From the NCBI GenBank assembly GCA_914767715.1, contig OU612071.1, positions 18,720,948 through 18,784,947 on the forward strand: DNA of 64,000 nucleotides, read 5' to 3'. Positions within the stretch are counted from its first letter, which is position 1, and each line of letters begins with the position of its first letter. The stretch comes from Membranipora membranacea. Lineage: Eukaryota > Bryozoa > Gymnolaemata > Cheilostomatida > Membraniporidae. Positions 1 to 12,340 of the stretch are shown one piece after another. The translations under genes and the position numbers were made by a program. The notes under the pieces are model-generated. The model was not told the origin of the DNA, did no database searches, and saw only the letters and a program-made list of their open reading frames with translations.

Positions 1-700
1 ATCTTTCTATGACCTTGATAAAACCTTACTCAGCTTCACCTTTACACTTCCTGAAAGTTTAACAAAACTACAGAGCGCTCCTCAAGTGCCAGGCTGATCA
101 TAACATAACCAAATAATTAAGATACTTCAAAACACTAAGCCTAGAGTGTAAAGGAGGTTGATTGGATGCCAATGCTAAATGATGAGTAGTGTCAATCGTC
201 AGGTACACATATTTTTATTTATATTGAACCCTCATTGCTGATCAAAATGTTCCTTATAACTGGAACATTTTCATTTTTTCCGAGGTAATATGGTACATGA
301 GATACAGTCCTCTTCTTTATGAAACAGGGGCATCCACAAACCTATATTAGCTGATTGACAAGACATGCCTTTTATTATCCGAGCCTCAATGAAAAAGAGG
401 GGTCCAGGTCAGATCCAATTTCTCCCATCCCTATCCAGGTTGATAGATCACCGGATTCTGATTATGTACATGTGCTCATTTTTGGCGCCAAATACATCAC
501 AACAATTTGTTTACATTTATAAGCAAGAATGTGGTGTCATAAACAATGCCCTATCAATCTAAAATGACTGGTTTACATTCAGCAAATTTTCTCTGTAAAT
601 AGTTATTATTTTTGCAAATCATTATAGCTACATATTCTACAATATCATTATTTGATAATCCTGATGGATCTATCAGTTAAACTTTTGTTAAAAAGAATAA
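1..700. other. No gene recognised
   Basis: AT-rich intergenic sequence. Short open frames here have no recognisable motifs and no splice-site context. It lies downstream of the minus-strand histone-type 3' end at 701-764. Confidence 0.6.
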
Positions 701-764
701 AACAACTCTTTGACAAGTGTGGTGAGCACTGAAAAGGGCTGATCGGGTAGCCCTGAAAAGGGCT
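701..764 (-). terminator. Histone-type 3' end with two stem-loops and a downstream element
   Basis: Read on the minus strand there are two hairpins in a row. The first (764-749) is AGCCCT-TTTC-AGGGCT followed by ACCC, with a perfect 6-bp stem and a UUUC loop. The second (740-725) is AGCCCT-TTTC-AGTGCT, with one stem mismatch, followed by CACCACA. About ten bases further on comes TCAAAGAGTTGTT (714-702), which resembles the purine-rich histone downstream element that pairs with U7 snRNA. This is the signal set of replication-dependent histone mRNAs, but the gene upstream is not a histone. It matches the arrangement at 57725-57764. The second hairpin plus the downstream element is the likely original, and the first looks like a local duplication. 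Confidence 0.75.
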
Positions 765-782
765 GATTTTGGTTACAGCTAA

Positions 783-1277
783 TCCTACTGCTAATCAGGG
801 AACCGTCAGCGGATTGATGCTGTCACAGACTGTGGGATCTTCAGGCTAATCCATCTACCCTGGCGTCCATGTATCCACTCTGTGTAGGAACAATAGGCAG
901 CATAGCAAAACCTCTCATTCCTTGGAATCCTTTGGACATTCACGTGGTATCTGTTGTCCATTCACACTAAGTACTTTTAATAGAGAACAAACTCCTGGCG
1001 CTCCTGGCACGTTTCCCTGACTTGCTCACTCTCCTGGCATCATGTGATATCGTTATGGGAGGTAGCGTGTAATACAGGCCAACATCCAATATTAAGTACA
1101 CCAGTTGTTGTGTGCTAGCCTGTGTTGAAATAGTTGAGCTCGCTCACTCTCCCTTCGGTCCTTCTCAGCTGCACTCACTGGATCCTCTGGGACGTCACAT
1201 GCCCATGAATCGAGGTCCGGTTCATCATCGTCATAACGCACAGCAGCTCCTGGTTCTTGCTCAATTTTGGAACCCAT
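783..1277 (-). pseudogene. Decayed P2X7-C-domain gene
   Basis: The readable part starts at a Met at 1277 (MGSKIEQEPG) and runs through an acidic stretch (DDDEPDLDSW) to NNWCT, then a stop at about 1092. In other frames beyond it I read CQESEQVRETCQE and, near 890-830, AAYCSYTEWIHGRQ and TASIR, then RFPD after a stop. The order WC, CQE, YxxYxxWIHGxxG, IRxxFP is that of the P2X7 cytoplasmic ballast domain, and the same pieces occur in the intact gene at 56631-57702. At least one frameshift and several stops separate the pieces, so I call it a pseudogene. A longer upstream open frame to 1400 contains CHCNNC but may be intron. It ends with histone-type hairpins at 701-764, as the intact paralogue does. 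Confidence 0.6.
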
Positions 1278-1400
1278 CAGAACAATGAATTCACAGTTTG
1301 AAGTTCTTTCAGCTCGCTGACAATTATTACAATGACACCAAAATAACACATCAAAATCGAGAAGTAAAATTATGACACAGTTATGCAGTCCATGGCTCAT

Positions 1401-2089
1401 TATTGATTTTGTAGTGAATTGTAAATCAGCTGGTCATCAAACATCATGCTGAATGCTACTAAGTACGGCTCATTGGAGAATATTGGTAAAAGTAAGTCGC
1501 ATACAATTTTTTTGGTCCTTTATATTACTCCCCACACAAGTAAACCCCTGTAGGTGTACTAAAAAGTCTCTATAATGTATGCTGTACCTTAACTGCTCAT
1601 CCTCTTTTTTTAGACTCTTTACACGTATTACCAAAATCAGTATCATTTGTGGAATGGAACTTAACATATTCAATTTAACTCAACTCAAATCTTCGACTGC
1701 AAATGATACCATGGGATCCTTTCATTTACTTGCAGTTTGTTCATCCTGACTGATAATTGCTATTTTTGGTTAGAAGTTTGGCTGTTTAGCACGCATTCAT
1801 GATACCAAACTCTTGCAATCTATGATTTAATTTTCCCCTAACTGAAGTATATATAAAAATGCAAACAAAAATGCAGATCCTTTCTCACAAGGTTGGAATC
1901 AGAGTATATTGAAGTACACTTTCCACTGTAAGTTGATCAATCCAACAGTACAGTGCAATGTGTAGTCACAAGAGATTAGCATGGGTGCTACACTTGAAGC
2001 AACCACAAAACCTAGGCCGGGTCTTGTTTGCAGCCACATAAGCGTTAGAGCATAGGCTGCAAGTCCATGAAACATTTATCTGTTTATTG
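1401..2089. other. No gene recognised
   Basis: Intergenic or relic sequence. I see no coding pattern and no clear repeat structure. Confidence 0.5.
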
Positions 2090-4014
2090 ATTTATTCAAC
2101 CTCAAATCTTTCGCTGCAAGTAATACCATGGAATACTAAGATTTACTAGCTGTTTCATCAATAAATATCTTATACTGCTTCTCTTCATCCTCAATGGCAC
2201 ATCTTGACTACATCTTGTAATGGCTGTTATCAGAAAATTCATGTTCCGTCGATCACTGCAAGTTCCAAAGCCTCCGAAATCACGAATTGGTTCAAAGACA
2301 TTGAACTTGTTCTCATATCAACCAGCGAATGTTAGGATGTAATCATATGGGCCAGTAAATCACTGCGCACATTAATGGCAAGTGTGCATCAACTTAATGA
2401 TAGGGAGCTCCAAATATCTTTATGAGAGAGGCTTGCAGGCTACTTTGGTTTTTCAAAAAATATGCTGTTTCCCATTGTTCATTTCAAGAACTTCAGCTGG
2501 AAACATAAGACCTTTGTTTCAATCCTCTTGGACGGTCTGTGCAGAGACATGTATGCATGCCAGCATTGACAGCAATAATAGTTGTAAAATGTTACGTTAT
2601 CAGATTTATTTCCATGATCCCGTGTACCTCATCATCGCACATGGAAAAATAACATGTCAATTATAGGCCTGGCAGTAGGCCTCATAGACGGAATTCCATC
2701 TTATTTGTCTATCTAAGCTTTTTAGCTCTTTTCTGTGCACGCTGCAATAAAGATAGCAGTTAATAGCAGGTATATATGATAGTGGGGTTAAGTTACTATA
2801 ATCACTAGAGGAGTGATTATCTGCTACATTTGAGCTTAGCTAGTTTGAAGGTGGCTTAATGTTAGGCATAGACATTCATAGACTGTAGATTGTGTTGATT
2901 GCAGGCATACATACCCTCAGTACATCGCATGCACGGCATATCCATGAGTTAAACATAGCAGAAACTCACCTCTATGGCATACTTGACTTTTGAAGAGTAT
3001 CAAATACTTCAAAAAGTCTTTTACTACCTCTCTGATTGCGCTTAATGTACTCTTTACTGAGCAAACCTCTAGTATTTCTTCACACTCTGATTTACACTAT
3101 GAGCAAAGCAGGAGATATGCTCAAACGGACTCCCCTCATAAGCTTGACAGATGTTAGAAGTATTCTCCGGAGTCACGTAGATCGTTCAGTTTCTGTCTTC
3201 AAGACTATACCTGATTCTGTGCCTGCTCAGTATCATCCATGTCCATATTCTCATCCATCTGATATCCTGCAATTCATTGTTAATGTGGTAAATATGTGAA
3301 TCTTGTCCCAACTGGCCAAAGATCCAATCTGGAGCCTATGCGACACTGGTTCACTGTGCACTATGATATAGATTATTGTAAAATGATGTTTGAACAACAT
3401 AAGGTATGAGGATTAGCCCTTGCACATCAGTCACTCACCACATAGTTCATCAGAAGTATTCTGGTCATAATTATCTGCAACTGTATCCATATCCTCATCA
3501 GACTCAGCGTCGCATCTGGTGGTTGTGGCTCTTAAGTTCCCACTTTTTATGAAGCTGTGTGAACATGATTTTTTAGATTATCCTCATTGTAGCTGTCTTT
3601 TTACTCAGTTGTGCCTATATTGTAACAGTCCATTGCAAAATCCTCTTTGATGAAGTAAAGGGTTTATGCGATAAATCTACCTATTGTAAGAGACGTCCAG
3701 GCAACTGTAGTTTGCGATATCGTACCATGTAACTTAATTTGGTCTTTCACCACGCCTTAAACTTTCAAAAGATTCTCTGAGTATAATTCTGTTATGAGGG
3801 ATTTCCCGAAAGTGGAACATAAAGGAATACCATATCTTCTCTCAGTTGCCTTCATTAGAGCTCTAAAACCACAGTCATCTTTGAAGCTTGCTGGCTGCAG
3901 GTCTAACAGAACCAATCCCAAAATACCTTGAGTGTTGGCTTTAGCCATAGTGTAGTCCTTTTTTAACGGTTCTTTAGTTCTGGTTCCAAATATGGTAATG
4001 TAATGTCTACACAT
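2090..4014 (-). pseudogene. hAT transposase relic, copy A
   Basis: The 85-codon minus-strand frame at 4014-3757 carries LDLQPASFKDDCGFRALM and then ERRYGIPLCSTFGKSLI. This is the pattern of the early part of ZBED-type hAT transposases, a D-LQP-F--D--GFR motif followed by RY--P. Further downstream on the same strand, 2480-2090 reads SQDVPLRMKRSSIRYLL, comparable to the VPTRWNS segment of hAT proteins. The DNA of that part matches 8880-9170 in the same orientation, so both belong to one repeat family. About 1 kb between the two blocks is not recognisable. No zinc finger or C-terminal dimerisation region is readable and stops are frequent. The family call is reasonable for the first block and weaker for the second. 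Confidence 0.55.
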
Positions 4015-5279
4015 CAGTACAAGTCTTTCAACTGCAATAAAGTAGGCTCTTCGCTACCTTTTCATGACTGGTAATTTGATGCCAAAATCCCTGCTTTCCT
4101 GGTTAAGAGATAGGAACTGTAATGTGCGAATTTATATTGTCCGGTCTTTCAACTTTCAGTTTCTTTAATTTCAGTTGGTCAGTCGATGGTGGTCGTGTTC
4201 ATTTCATCTTAGGTATTTCTGGTTCAGTGGTTGTAGAAGATTCGGTCTTGGAAAATATTTTAAATATTTCACCATCGAAGCAAGATGAATGTATTGGATT
4301 GTAATGAATTGGGAAAAATGCTTCTCTTTTTGAGACAAAACTGAATGCTCAAAACTCAAACGCTTTTTATCTAAATATTTTATTAATGTTCTCTCCAGCA
4401 ATTAACACACGGAAAGAAATGTAGTGCAAACAATTGTAACTCCGAAAGCCATGACATTTTTTTACACCTTTCGAGCACATTATGTCAACTGGATCTGTAA
4501 TTGGTTATATTGAACAACTTATTTGGTACTCTGAATGGCTGTCGTTCCATGGATTTTTATTATGGCTCGAGGGCGCATAGTCTCTCATATGACTCCTGGT
4601 ACAAATACACATCGTTTTTTTAATCCATTTGACTGACTCTGTCTTTCATGGTGCCCCTAATCTCACTTATCCAGCGGAACATGATGCCTTTAAATGCAGA
4701 AAGAGATTGAGAGATCAGAAATGATAACAATTTATTGGCCATCAAATTTTATGTGACATAAAAAAGCTCTGTCCTTCAATATAATTAGGGGGAACGACCC
4801 AGCTCATTGACAATTAATGTTTCAATAATAGATTTCTCACATGTCTGGTTTGAGGGATTTTTTTTGGCTTTGTGATCTACTGATGACAACTTAGGAGTGC
4901 GATTCCACATGAAACATGGGCTATGGTAGAGTGAAACAGGAAATCTCACTGGAGGGCTTGTTTGGTTTGTTTGCTAGATTTATTAGAGAATAATTGATAA
5001 GGTACCACAAGACAATACTACAGTTATCAATATGAATGATTTTAATAACCCTTACCGAACACAATGAGGCGTAGCTATCTAACCTATAACTTTCTATGGA
5101 AAATGATTTGTGTCAAAAAAATATTTTCCTTTATCTGTCCTGCAAAGGTCTACTGGAGTCTCACTACACATCTTTCTCGCGACGAGCAAGGTTAAGTTTG
5201 TAAGAGTTATCTGCTCAAAATGCTATAGAATTCATTTAATGGGTTGCTAAGACTTATAGAGCTGTACCAACAATAGCAT
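4015..5279. other. No gene recognised; possible 5' part of the hAT relic
   Basis: Around 4405-4440 (minus strand) a stretch including TAGTGCAAACAATTGTAAC also occurs near 10210-10240 with small changes, so the old hAT element may extend up to about 4520. From there to 5279 nothing is recognised. Confidence 0.35.
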
Positions 5280-5402
5280 TAGGCTGGGGCGGATCTGGAA
5301 AGTTTGAGCGGCTCCCTCCACCAGGCCGGGGGTCCAGGGGGACGCCTAGGCCCACTGGCGGGGTCCGGGGCAGAGCCCCGTCCGCCGGAGCCCACAGGCG
5401 AT
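5280..5402. repeat. GC-rich short interspersed element
   Basis: This roughly 120-bp block is very rich in G and C in an AT-rich surrounding. It contains runs such as CCGGGGGTCCAGGGGG and a hairpin GGGGC-AGA-GCCCC near 5370-5383. The edges are sharp and there is no open frame with a recognisable product. It looks like an inserted short GC-rich repeat of unknown class. Confidence 0.45.
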
Positions 5403-5662
5403 TTTATGAACAAATGCAGCAAATTTGGTATAGTTTTTATTGGGATATATTAATCTGATAAAATCATTTCTTTGAACTGTTGACATGTTTTACTCTCTGA
5501 GTCGCTTGCTCATGGGTGAAGAGCACATAGCTCCGCAAATCTGGGAATTTGTGTTTATATTTTACAAGGAGTTTAACTTCCAATAATTCAATACAAATAA
5601 AACTCCTTGTAAGCACGGTAGTTTTTGACATCTTGGTCGATCTATTGTAGCGTAATACTCAC

Positions 5663-6648
5663 CTCAAATGAAGTCTGGTCAGTCACACCCACTTGCAGCC
5701 TATTGTAGATCCTGTCATTGCTGAGAATTTTGTGCCACTCTTCATAATCCATCTGCTTGAGTGCCTCGGGGATTAACAGCGCCAGCTTATAGACATCTGA
5801 TGAATCTGCAGTGAACCTGAAAGCGAAGTGTGTTCTGGTTATCACAACAAATGTGTAGCTGGTTTGTTACTCAGTTTGTAGTTAGTCCAGTCAGTATAAA
5901 TGACACCTTAGTTGGTGTAAGCCTGGCGAGATGCAGAAAGTGAAGTTTAGTCAGCTGAACTTCTGTGACTCCAATGATTTTTAGTAAAATTAAAGATGAT
6001 AATTGACAATGAAATCGTTACCAACCTAGCATTCATCTCAGATATCATCTAGAAACGGCAATATTAGATTCCTGCGGTAATACTCCTCAGGTGAGCTACT
6101 AGGCGCATTAGCTCTGTTTCTTTGTTTCAAGGCTGTTCGGGGTACGGATGGTTCGATGTTGATCTTCTCACGAAGGCTGACTGAAGCTGCATACAGCATA
6201 GGAGGTTTAGATGTAGCATCGTCACCTGCTTCACTTCTCCTCAAATCTGATAGCTCCTTTCGCACAATAGTGATTGTCCTACCAATATATAGTCATTGTC
6301 AGATGAGCAGCGTTATCAACATTAATTCCTATTTACCTAATTTTATATAATACAAATTTATCTCAATTCACATCTCATGAGTAAAAGTTATATGAATGAT
6401 AGAATCCGATCAAAACACAGGCCTGATGACTGATAGCAAGGTGATAAGAACTAGGTCTAACATTGGTCGAGCACAACCATAATTGACTTCTCATTCAGCC
6501 AGTTCTGATATTTGAAATTTACCTTGTTGCCTGGTACAGGTCAAAGCCTCTAGTCTGTAGCTGGATCTGCTCATCTGTTAGGCGTTCTTTAAGAGCTTGT
6601 GCTATATCTAGAGCTCCTTCTCGCTGGTCTGTCTGTCTGGCTCCGTCT
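5663..6648 (-). pseudogene. ZMYM1/hAT-like gene relic, three exons
   Basis: Three minus-strand exons join with good splice sites: 6648-6523, 6278-6026 and 5816-5663. Exon 1 reads QLQTRGFDLYQATR, exon 2 VRKELSDLRRSE and then EEYYRRNLILPFLDD, and exon 3 FTADSSDVYKLALLIPEALK. The order (an 'LQ-R--DL--A' segment, then EEYYRRN---P-LD, then a SEMNARF-like piece) is that of the region before the C-terminal dimerisation domain in ZMYM1 and related hAT-derived proteins. Exon 2 has a frameshift near 6040-6050. The LPFLDD frame hits a stop, while the overlapping frame supplies MISEMNAR and joins exon 3 in phase. No zinc finger or further C-terminal exon was found. It could be a dying host gene or an old intron-bearing hAT element. 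Confidence 0.6.
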
Positions 6649-8879
6649 CTCAAACCCAATTAATATTCCGAATTAATAGTTACTGGTCTCACCACTAGCA
6701 ATATAGTGTTTAAAAGACTAACTAGTAATTTTTATGTAGTGTGAATAATAATGATCTTACCTGAGTATTGGGGATATTTGTAAAAAGCCACATTCTGTGC
6801 AGGCGCGGCTCAAAAGGCCGCAATATGAGGTATTTTCGTACATTTTATTTTGTGCTCATATCCGTCAAAATAATGTGAATTATGTAGCCGGCAAAACATG
6901 GTTCAAGCTAGTCATAGAACTCAGATACTGATATTCCTTGGGAATCTGAAAAGAGTACACGCAGTTCAGCTGTCTTTCTGTCTGTGCTTAACACGGACAG
7001 GCCAAACAAATTTGTAAAGATATTTTCGATATCATGTCTACTGCTAATGTGAAATGATTGAGAGTCCTGGAATTCATCTATCTCATATCCCTGGGCTATA
7101 GAACCGAGGGAGGTCTAATCACATTTCCCAGATCATGCTCATCATTCTCCCCATGATAGCCGACGCACTATACTTCATGTCGGCTGCAGATTATGGGTGC
7201 TTTGACAGTGTCTTGCACTCGGCTGTCTGTCAAATAATATCGAAGCAACAACTCAAATACTTAAAGCTATATATTCTACGATGTCATCTCAAATAAAGAG
7301 TGAGTTCATTTCTAGCACCCCCCACAAATCTTAGAAAAAGTCTTTGCATATATTCCTGAGCTCTCATATCCAAGTCAATATCGACTCTCTACTGAGTTAA
7401 TGTCACACTCTTATGCGAAGGAAAATCAAAAGCTGTTGCTTTACCTGTTTCTTTTAATCTTACTGATGTCTTGACAGAATATCTGATAAAGCTAATGTGG
7501 AAGGCTGATATACCTCAAAGTTTCATTCCTTCCAGGCAGATATTTGGTGGCGCAATATTTTACTTGGAACTTCAAACACATATAGTTTCAATGATGATCT
7601 TTCATAATCAACGCATCATCCACCATACAGTCTGTCTTGGCTCATAAAATATGGTATACCAGATTCTTACAGTACAAGAGTTTGTTTGTTGGTACCAGCA
7701 AACAAGTTCAAAAGGAAACATTGTGAAACATGTTTAATATGAACAGCTTTTCTTATTTCTGTCCTAATATAAAATCAAAAATCTGTTGTATACTTTTGTT
7801 TCGAACACACTCATGTACGCAGGAATTGTCTTTTTCACTGTCATGAATCATTATCTAGATAATACTGTTCCAAAAACTTGGTACATGTTTTATATAGTCA
7901 TCAATGTTTCAATGGTTGCAGTCTGTAGTAAAGGGAAATATTCATTGTAATCGAGTAATGGACTTTTTAGGTTTTAGCGTCTTGCATGAGGTATTTCTAC
8001 CCTACTACAAGCCTAGTAAACCTTATATATGTATGGTAAAAAAATGGTCCTTTGAGATGAAAACTAAAGCAAGCTTACTTAGCAGTTTTAAACTTTGTAT
8101 TCAAATTAAATATTTAATATATACAATGGAAAAGCTTGGCGAGACGGCAGTATGGGAGCCTGTTGTTCACTTCATCAACTTATCAATTACTTACTCTATT
8201 GTTCTGCTGTTTGGTGATTTATTTAACCTCAAATATGCCGCTGTCAGGGTATTGGGATCATGTCTCGAGTTAAGATTAACACAGTGTAGTGTTCCAATGA
8301 TCTTATTTTGTTGCGGGCTGGTAATCCTGTTAAAAATAATTTAAAACGATGTAAACAAGTTATCAATAAAAGAATTATTTTTGTTATCTGTACACTATTA
8401 AGAAAACCTCAATAAATAATCAAAAACAGAGATAAGCAAATTTGTAAAATATAGCAATACATCACTCACATTTGTCACAGTTATAAGGCAAAGTCTTGCA
8501 CACAATGATTAAAAATTGGAGTCATTATGGTTTATGGAAATAATAATTCATTTAAATAGTTTGTAATACGTTTGAGACAAAAACTCACGATGATCGACTT
8601 CACCTAAAACAGTAGTTTTTAATGGTGTTGGATGTTATTTCTACTTGTGTACGATTGACGAGTTACGAGCAGCATTTATAAAAATACATGGAAATGGTGA
8701 TTGATAAATGTAGTCAATATCATGTCAAATGTTGGGGGTGTTAGAACTTAGAGCAACCAAACACTACTGGCTTGCACTTGCATGACCAATGTTTTATATG
8801 TAGCACCATTACAAATTTAAATAGACACAATAGTTATAAATAGTGCGAATTCATGCTTAGTGACTACCGACATACAGTG
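6649..8879. other. No gene recognised
   Basis: AT-rich sequence. A 146-codon plus-strand frame at 7904-8344 is the longest open frame, but it has no motif, poor composition and no splice context. Earlier exons of the ZMYM1-like relic may lie here but could not be read. Confidence 0.5.
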
Positions 8880-9452
8880 GTACCAATTCTAAGATTTACT
8901 AGCTGTTACACTAATAATGATCTTATACTGCTTCTCTTCATCCTTGTAGGCACTTCTTGACTGGATCCATGTGATGGCTGTTAGCAGGAATTCCATGTTC
9001 AGCCGATTAATGTGGGTTCCAAATTGATTCAAAGGCCGTTAATTTGTTTCTGCGTACATTAATGGTATGTGCAACAACTGCATGATAGGGAGCTCCAAAT
9101 ATCTTTCTCAGGGCGGCGCCAGGATTCTTTGGTTTTCAAAAGGTTTCCTGTCTTAAACTCCGAGACCTTCAGCTTTAAGCGTAAGAATTTTGTTTCTGTC
9201 TTCTTTTGGTCGACCTTGTATGCCATCTCCTGTATTTGGCACATGCTTCTTATCTATGAGAAAAAGATACGGTGGTGGGACATAAAGGAATAATTTTGTC
9301 TTAGACCTCCAATACTGCCAGACAGTAAAAAATAGTAATGGCTTGCACTCTTCAGTTTTCATGTTTTGGAACATTGCCAACATTTCGATGACCTGCATTA
9401 TAGTAAAGCTGCCATGAGAGATTTCATAGACTTTTTTCGTGGGGCTGTGCAA
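8880..9452 (-). pseudogene. hAT transposase relic, copy B
   Basis: A second, more decayed copy of the family seen at 2090-4014. On the minus strand, near 9290-9240, frames give IPLCPTTVSF, which lines up with IPLCSTFGKS of copy A. Near 8990-8900 the reading SSQEVPTRMKRSSIR lines up with SQDVPLRMKRSSIR. The DNA similarity with 2090-2480 is visible by eye, for example the shared GATAGGGAGCTCCAAATATC. Here the two blocks lie close together, so copy A probably carries an insertion or copy B a deletion. Stops and frameshifts are frequent. Confidence 0.5.
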
Positions 9453-11939
9453 AATTAAAGAAAATAGATCTTAATCTTAATCTTGCCATGTTCAGTTAAT
9501 CTGTTAAACTTATAATCTTCCGTTCTGGTTGATTACAGAACCATTCACTGAAGCCACAACAACAATGTCGTTTTCATAGACATGGCCTTATGATGAGCTT
9601 TCCTCTGTGAACATTTCGTAGTGTGATTGAGTCATTATTTCATAGCTACATGTGAATTTTATCGCATTTAGATTTGTTTTTGAATATCCTGACCAAAAGC
9701 AAAAATCAAAAAAAAAGATTTTAAAGATGAAAATTAATTTTTTAATTAATCGGATCGATCTTAAAATGGATTAATCGCGCTAATGTTCTAAATAACTATT
9801 TATATACAGTCGTACCTTTTTGATACCGTGGTAATAAAAGAGAAGATCCGTATCATCAAAAATATTCACATTTTTCTTAACAGTTTCAGTTAGACAACTC
9901 ATGAGCTAATACCAGCTGCCGTTGAATGCAGGATTGCCATGTACCCAGCTTTGCTTTCATTGTTGTATAAGCTGGAATGTTCAGCTTTCTGTCAGAGTTT
10001 TGCGGCATTCTAACGGACTGAATCCTTAATAAATCTTGCGAATATTTTATTTCTAATAGTAATTTCCTTTTATTAAGGCATGTTTGCGCAAATTGTTCCT
10101 CACTTCATTTATAAAGTTTTGGGGATGTCATATTATAATATATATAATTCTGTTCTCTCGTTCCAGAATGGATGGCTGGGACACATTGAAATCTTTATCA
10201 ATGAACACACATGAAACAATGTAGTGCAAATAATTGTAACAGTACTCAGTTATTTAAAGTAAAAAATGCTCAGTTGAAATTATCTCCTCCTTACTTTTCC
10301 AAAAGCTATCTCCTTCCTACAGTTTTTAATTCAGAATAACCACAATTGGTCACCTGGATCGTTAGTCAATCAGCTAACTATTCATTTATTTTTTTCTGCA
10401 TAAAACTCCAAATCTGACAAAAAATCTCCAAGTTCATGTTTTTCTGTTTGGGCAGAATTACATTTCGACATGGTAACTCGCAGAGATCTGGTTTTTTTTT
10501 GGAGCATCACTACATCACATTATCTAAATGAGCTTTTGAGGGCATGTTTGAAATATTTTTTTAACATATTTAAAATTGTGATTTACTTTTTCATTACGGT
10601 GTGCAAAGAGCCTATATATTTTTAGTTTCTTTGTTATTATGTACAGTTTCAAACAAATTTTAATTGCCTTCTATCAAAGGAGTGGAGCAATTTACAAATG
10701 ACAATGGAGATGCTATACTGAACTTAAACAAAAGAATATTTCTGTTGATTGATGTAAGTTTTCAGTATAGATTGTGGTGACCCATCAGTCACCCATCAAA
10801 TTCTATCAGATTGAGTATATACCTCAAAATAATTAATCTTCATCATTCTACATACATGATTATTCAGAAATTCCCAGAATCTATATCCGATTCGATACTC
10901 TGTTTGTCTTGTAGTATTGCACTTCAGCCAGTCAGATCTGCACTTTTACCTCGATAGAATTTTTGATTTATATTATGCAGCGTTAGATATTTCGTAATTC
11001 CTGCTCAGACCAAATATATTTTCCAACCAGTATTCCAAGCCCAAGTTCTGATACACAAATTGGCCCATATTGAGTGTGCCCCGTTTTTTTATATCAATTA
11101 TATTGCATCTAAGATATCATATCATGTTATGTTGAATCAATAGGCTCTAATGGCTGGCTGCTCATAAATTCACATTTTTGAAATCGACCATGATACCTTG
11201 TCGACATTCAGTTATCCACACTCGCTTTACACAACAAAACCATGGTCCTTGCTTCTAAAAAAGTTATACAAGGTTGCGATCACTTCACTCTTGGCTAGCC
11301 GGGTAAACCTTTTTCCGGGAGTTATTGCACAATCAAGTAGACGGTGCTCGGGGGAGAGGTGTTTATGCCATACCATCCTCACTTTGTGTGTTTTTATATT
11401 CCGAAACATGCTTTGGATTTGGCTTTATCAGTGGATACTGTTCAATGATAGCATTTTCAAAATACACCCAAATGTTTGAGCTTAAATTTTACACGAATGT
11501 CATCCCAAAATTTTTAGTATTGAAAAACACTAATGTAATTATGCTGGATGCGTATAGGATTATGATAACTGTGTGTCTGGAGGGCTCACCCCTAATAACA
11601 CACATAATATTCTTGTGAAATATTCTGCTGCATTTTCAGTGAGCTGGTATCTGTATGGTCGACCTTGGTGTATTTATCACCATTTAGGAATTTCAGTCCT
11701 GAAATATCCATTGACAGCATTCATGTTACGGTACATTTTTTCAAAATAGTGCCCTGGGACTGTATCTATACTGCAACAAGTTATAATGTTGTTATTTTTG
11801 AGGATTCGGTTAGCCAAACCGGTGGGCTGCCTCAATAAACAACAAATCTGAGATGGCCTCCAAACAAAATTGGAAGCAATTCTTAACGCAGTGCATTGAA
11901 ACGATCCAAGTACAAATCACTATGGTCCCATGCTTCGAT
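9453..11939. other. No gene recognised
   Basis: AT-rich intergenic DNA. The stretch near 10205-10240 resembles 4405-4440, so the hAT relic B may reach about 10380. Small frames at 11198-11618 overlap on both strands and show no motif. Confidence 0.45.
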
Positions 11940-12340
11940 TTTGTGGCTCACTCCAATTTCGAATGGTTAGAATCCAGTGGATTCAAACCATTCCCATGAT
12001 GGGAAAAACATGAAAAGAATTTGCCGCGGCCGGGACTTGAACCCTGAATTTGCAGGCATTGTGTGCAAGCGCCTAACCATTCAGCCACGCAGCCAATTAG
12101 GATATAGGACGACTGAACAGGGTATGGATATTCACGTCCAAAAAGTCATTCGTCACAATCGGAATTTGACTTTAATGCTGGTTCCATGGGGCGATTACTC
12201 CCGAAATCCTTACAAAATTGACACATGGGAACATAGTGATAGAGACCTAAGCTGGATGAAGATATCAGATAGAGCAATGGGGTGGTGTCAGGAGTCATCC
12301 CTTATTATAGGGGGCGCTGAACAGAGGAGACCATAAAATT
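11940..12340 (-). repeat. tRNA-derived SINE with 3' hairpin
   Basis: On the minus strand a tRNA-like part runs from about 12095 to 12020: an A-box-like GTGGCTGAATGG, then a B-box-like GGTTCAAGTCC. The acceptor ends do not pair well, so it is not a working tRNA. Downstream is a short tail with a hairpin of AATGGTTAGAATCCA and its near-perfect complement. Upstream (12340-12100) is a body including GTCATTCGTCACAATCGG on the plus strand, shared with the composite at 15365-15860. Confidence 0.6.

Noticed and set aside
7904-8344. 146-codon plus-strand open frame, longest in the left third
   Set aside because: No domain, no splice context, irregular hydrophobic stretches and AT-driven composition. 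Likely chance.
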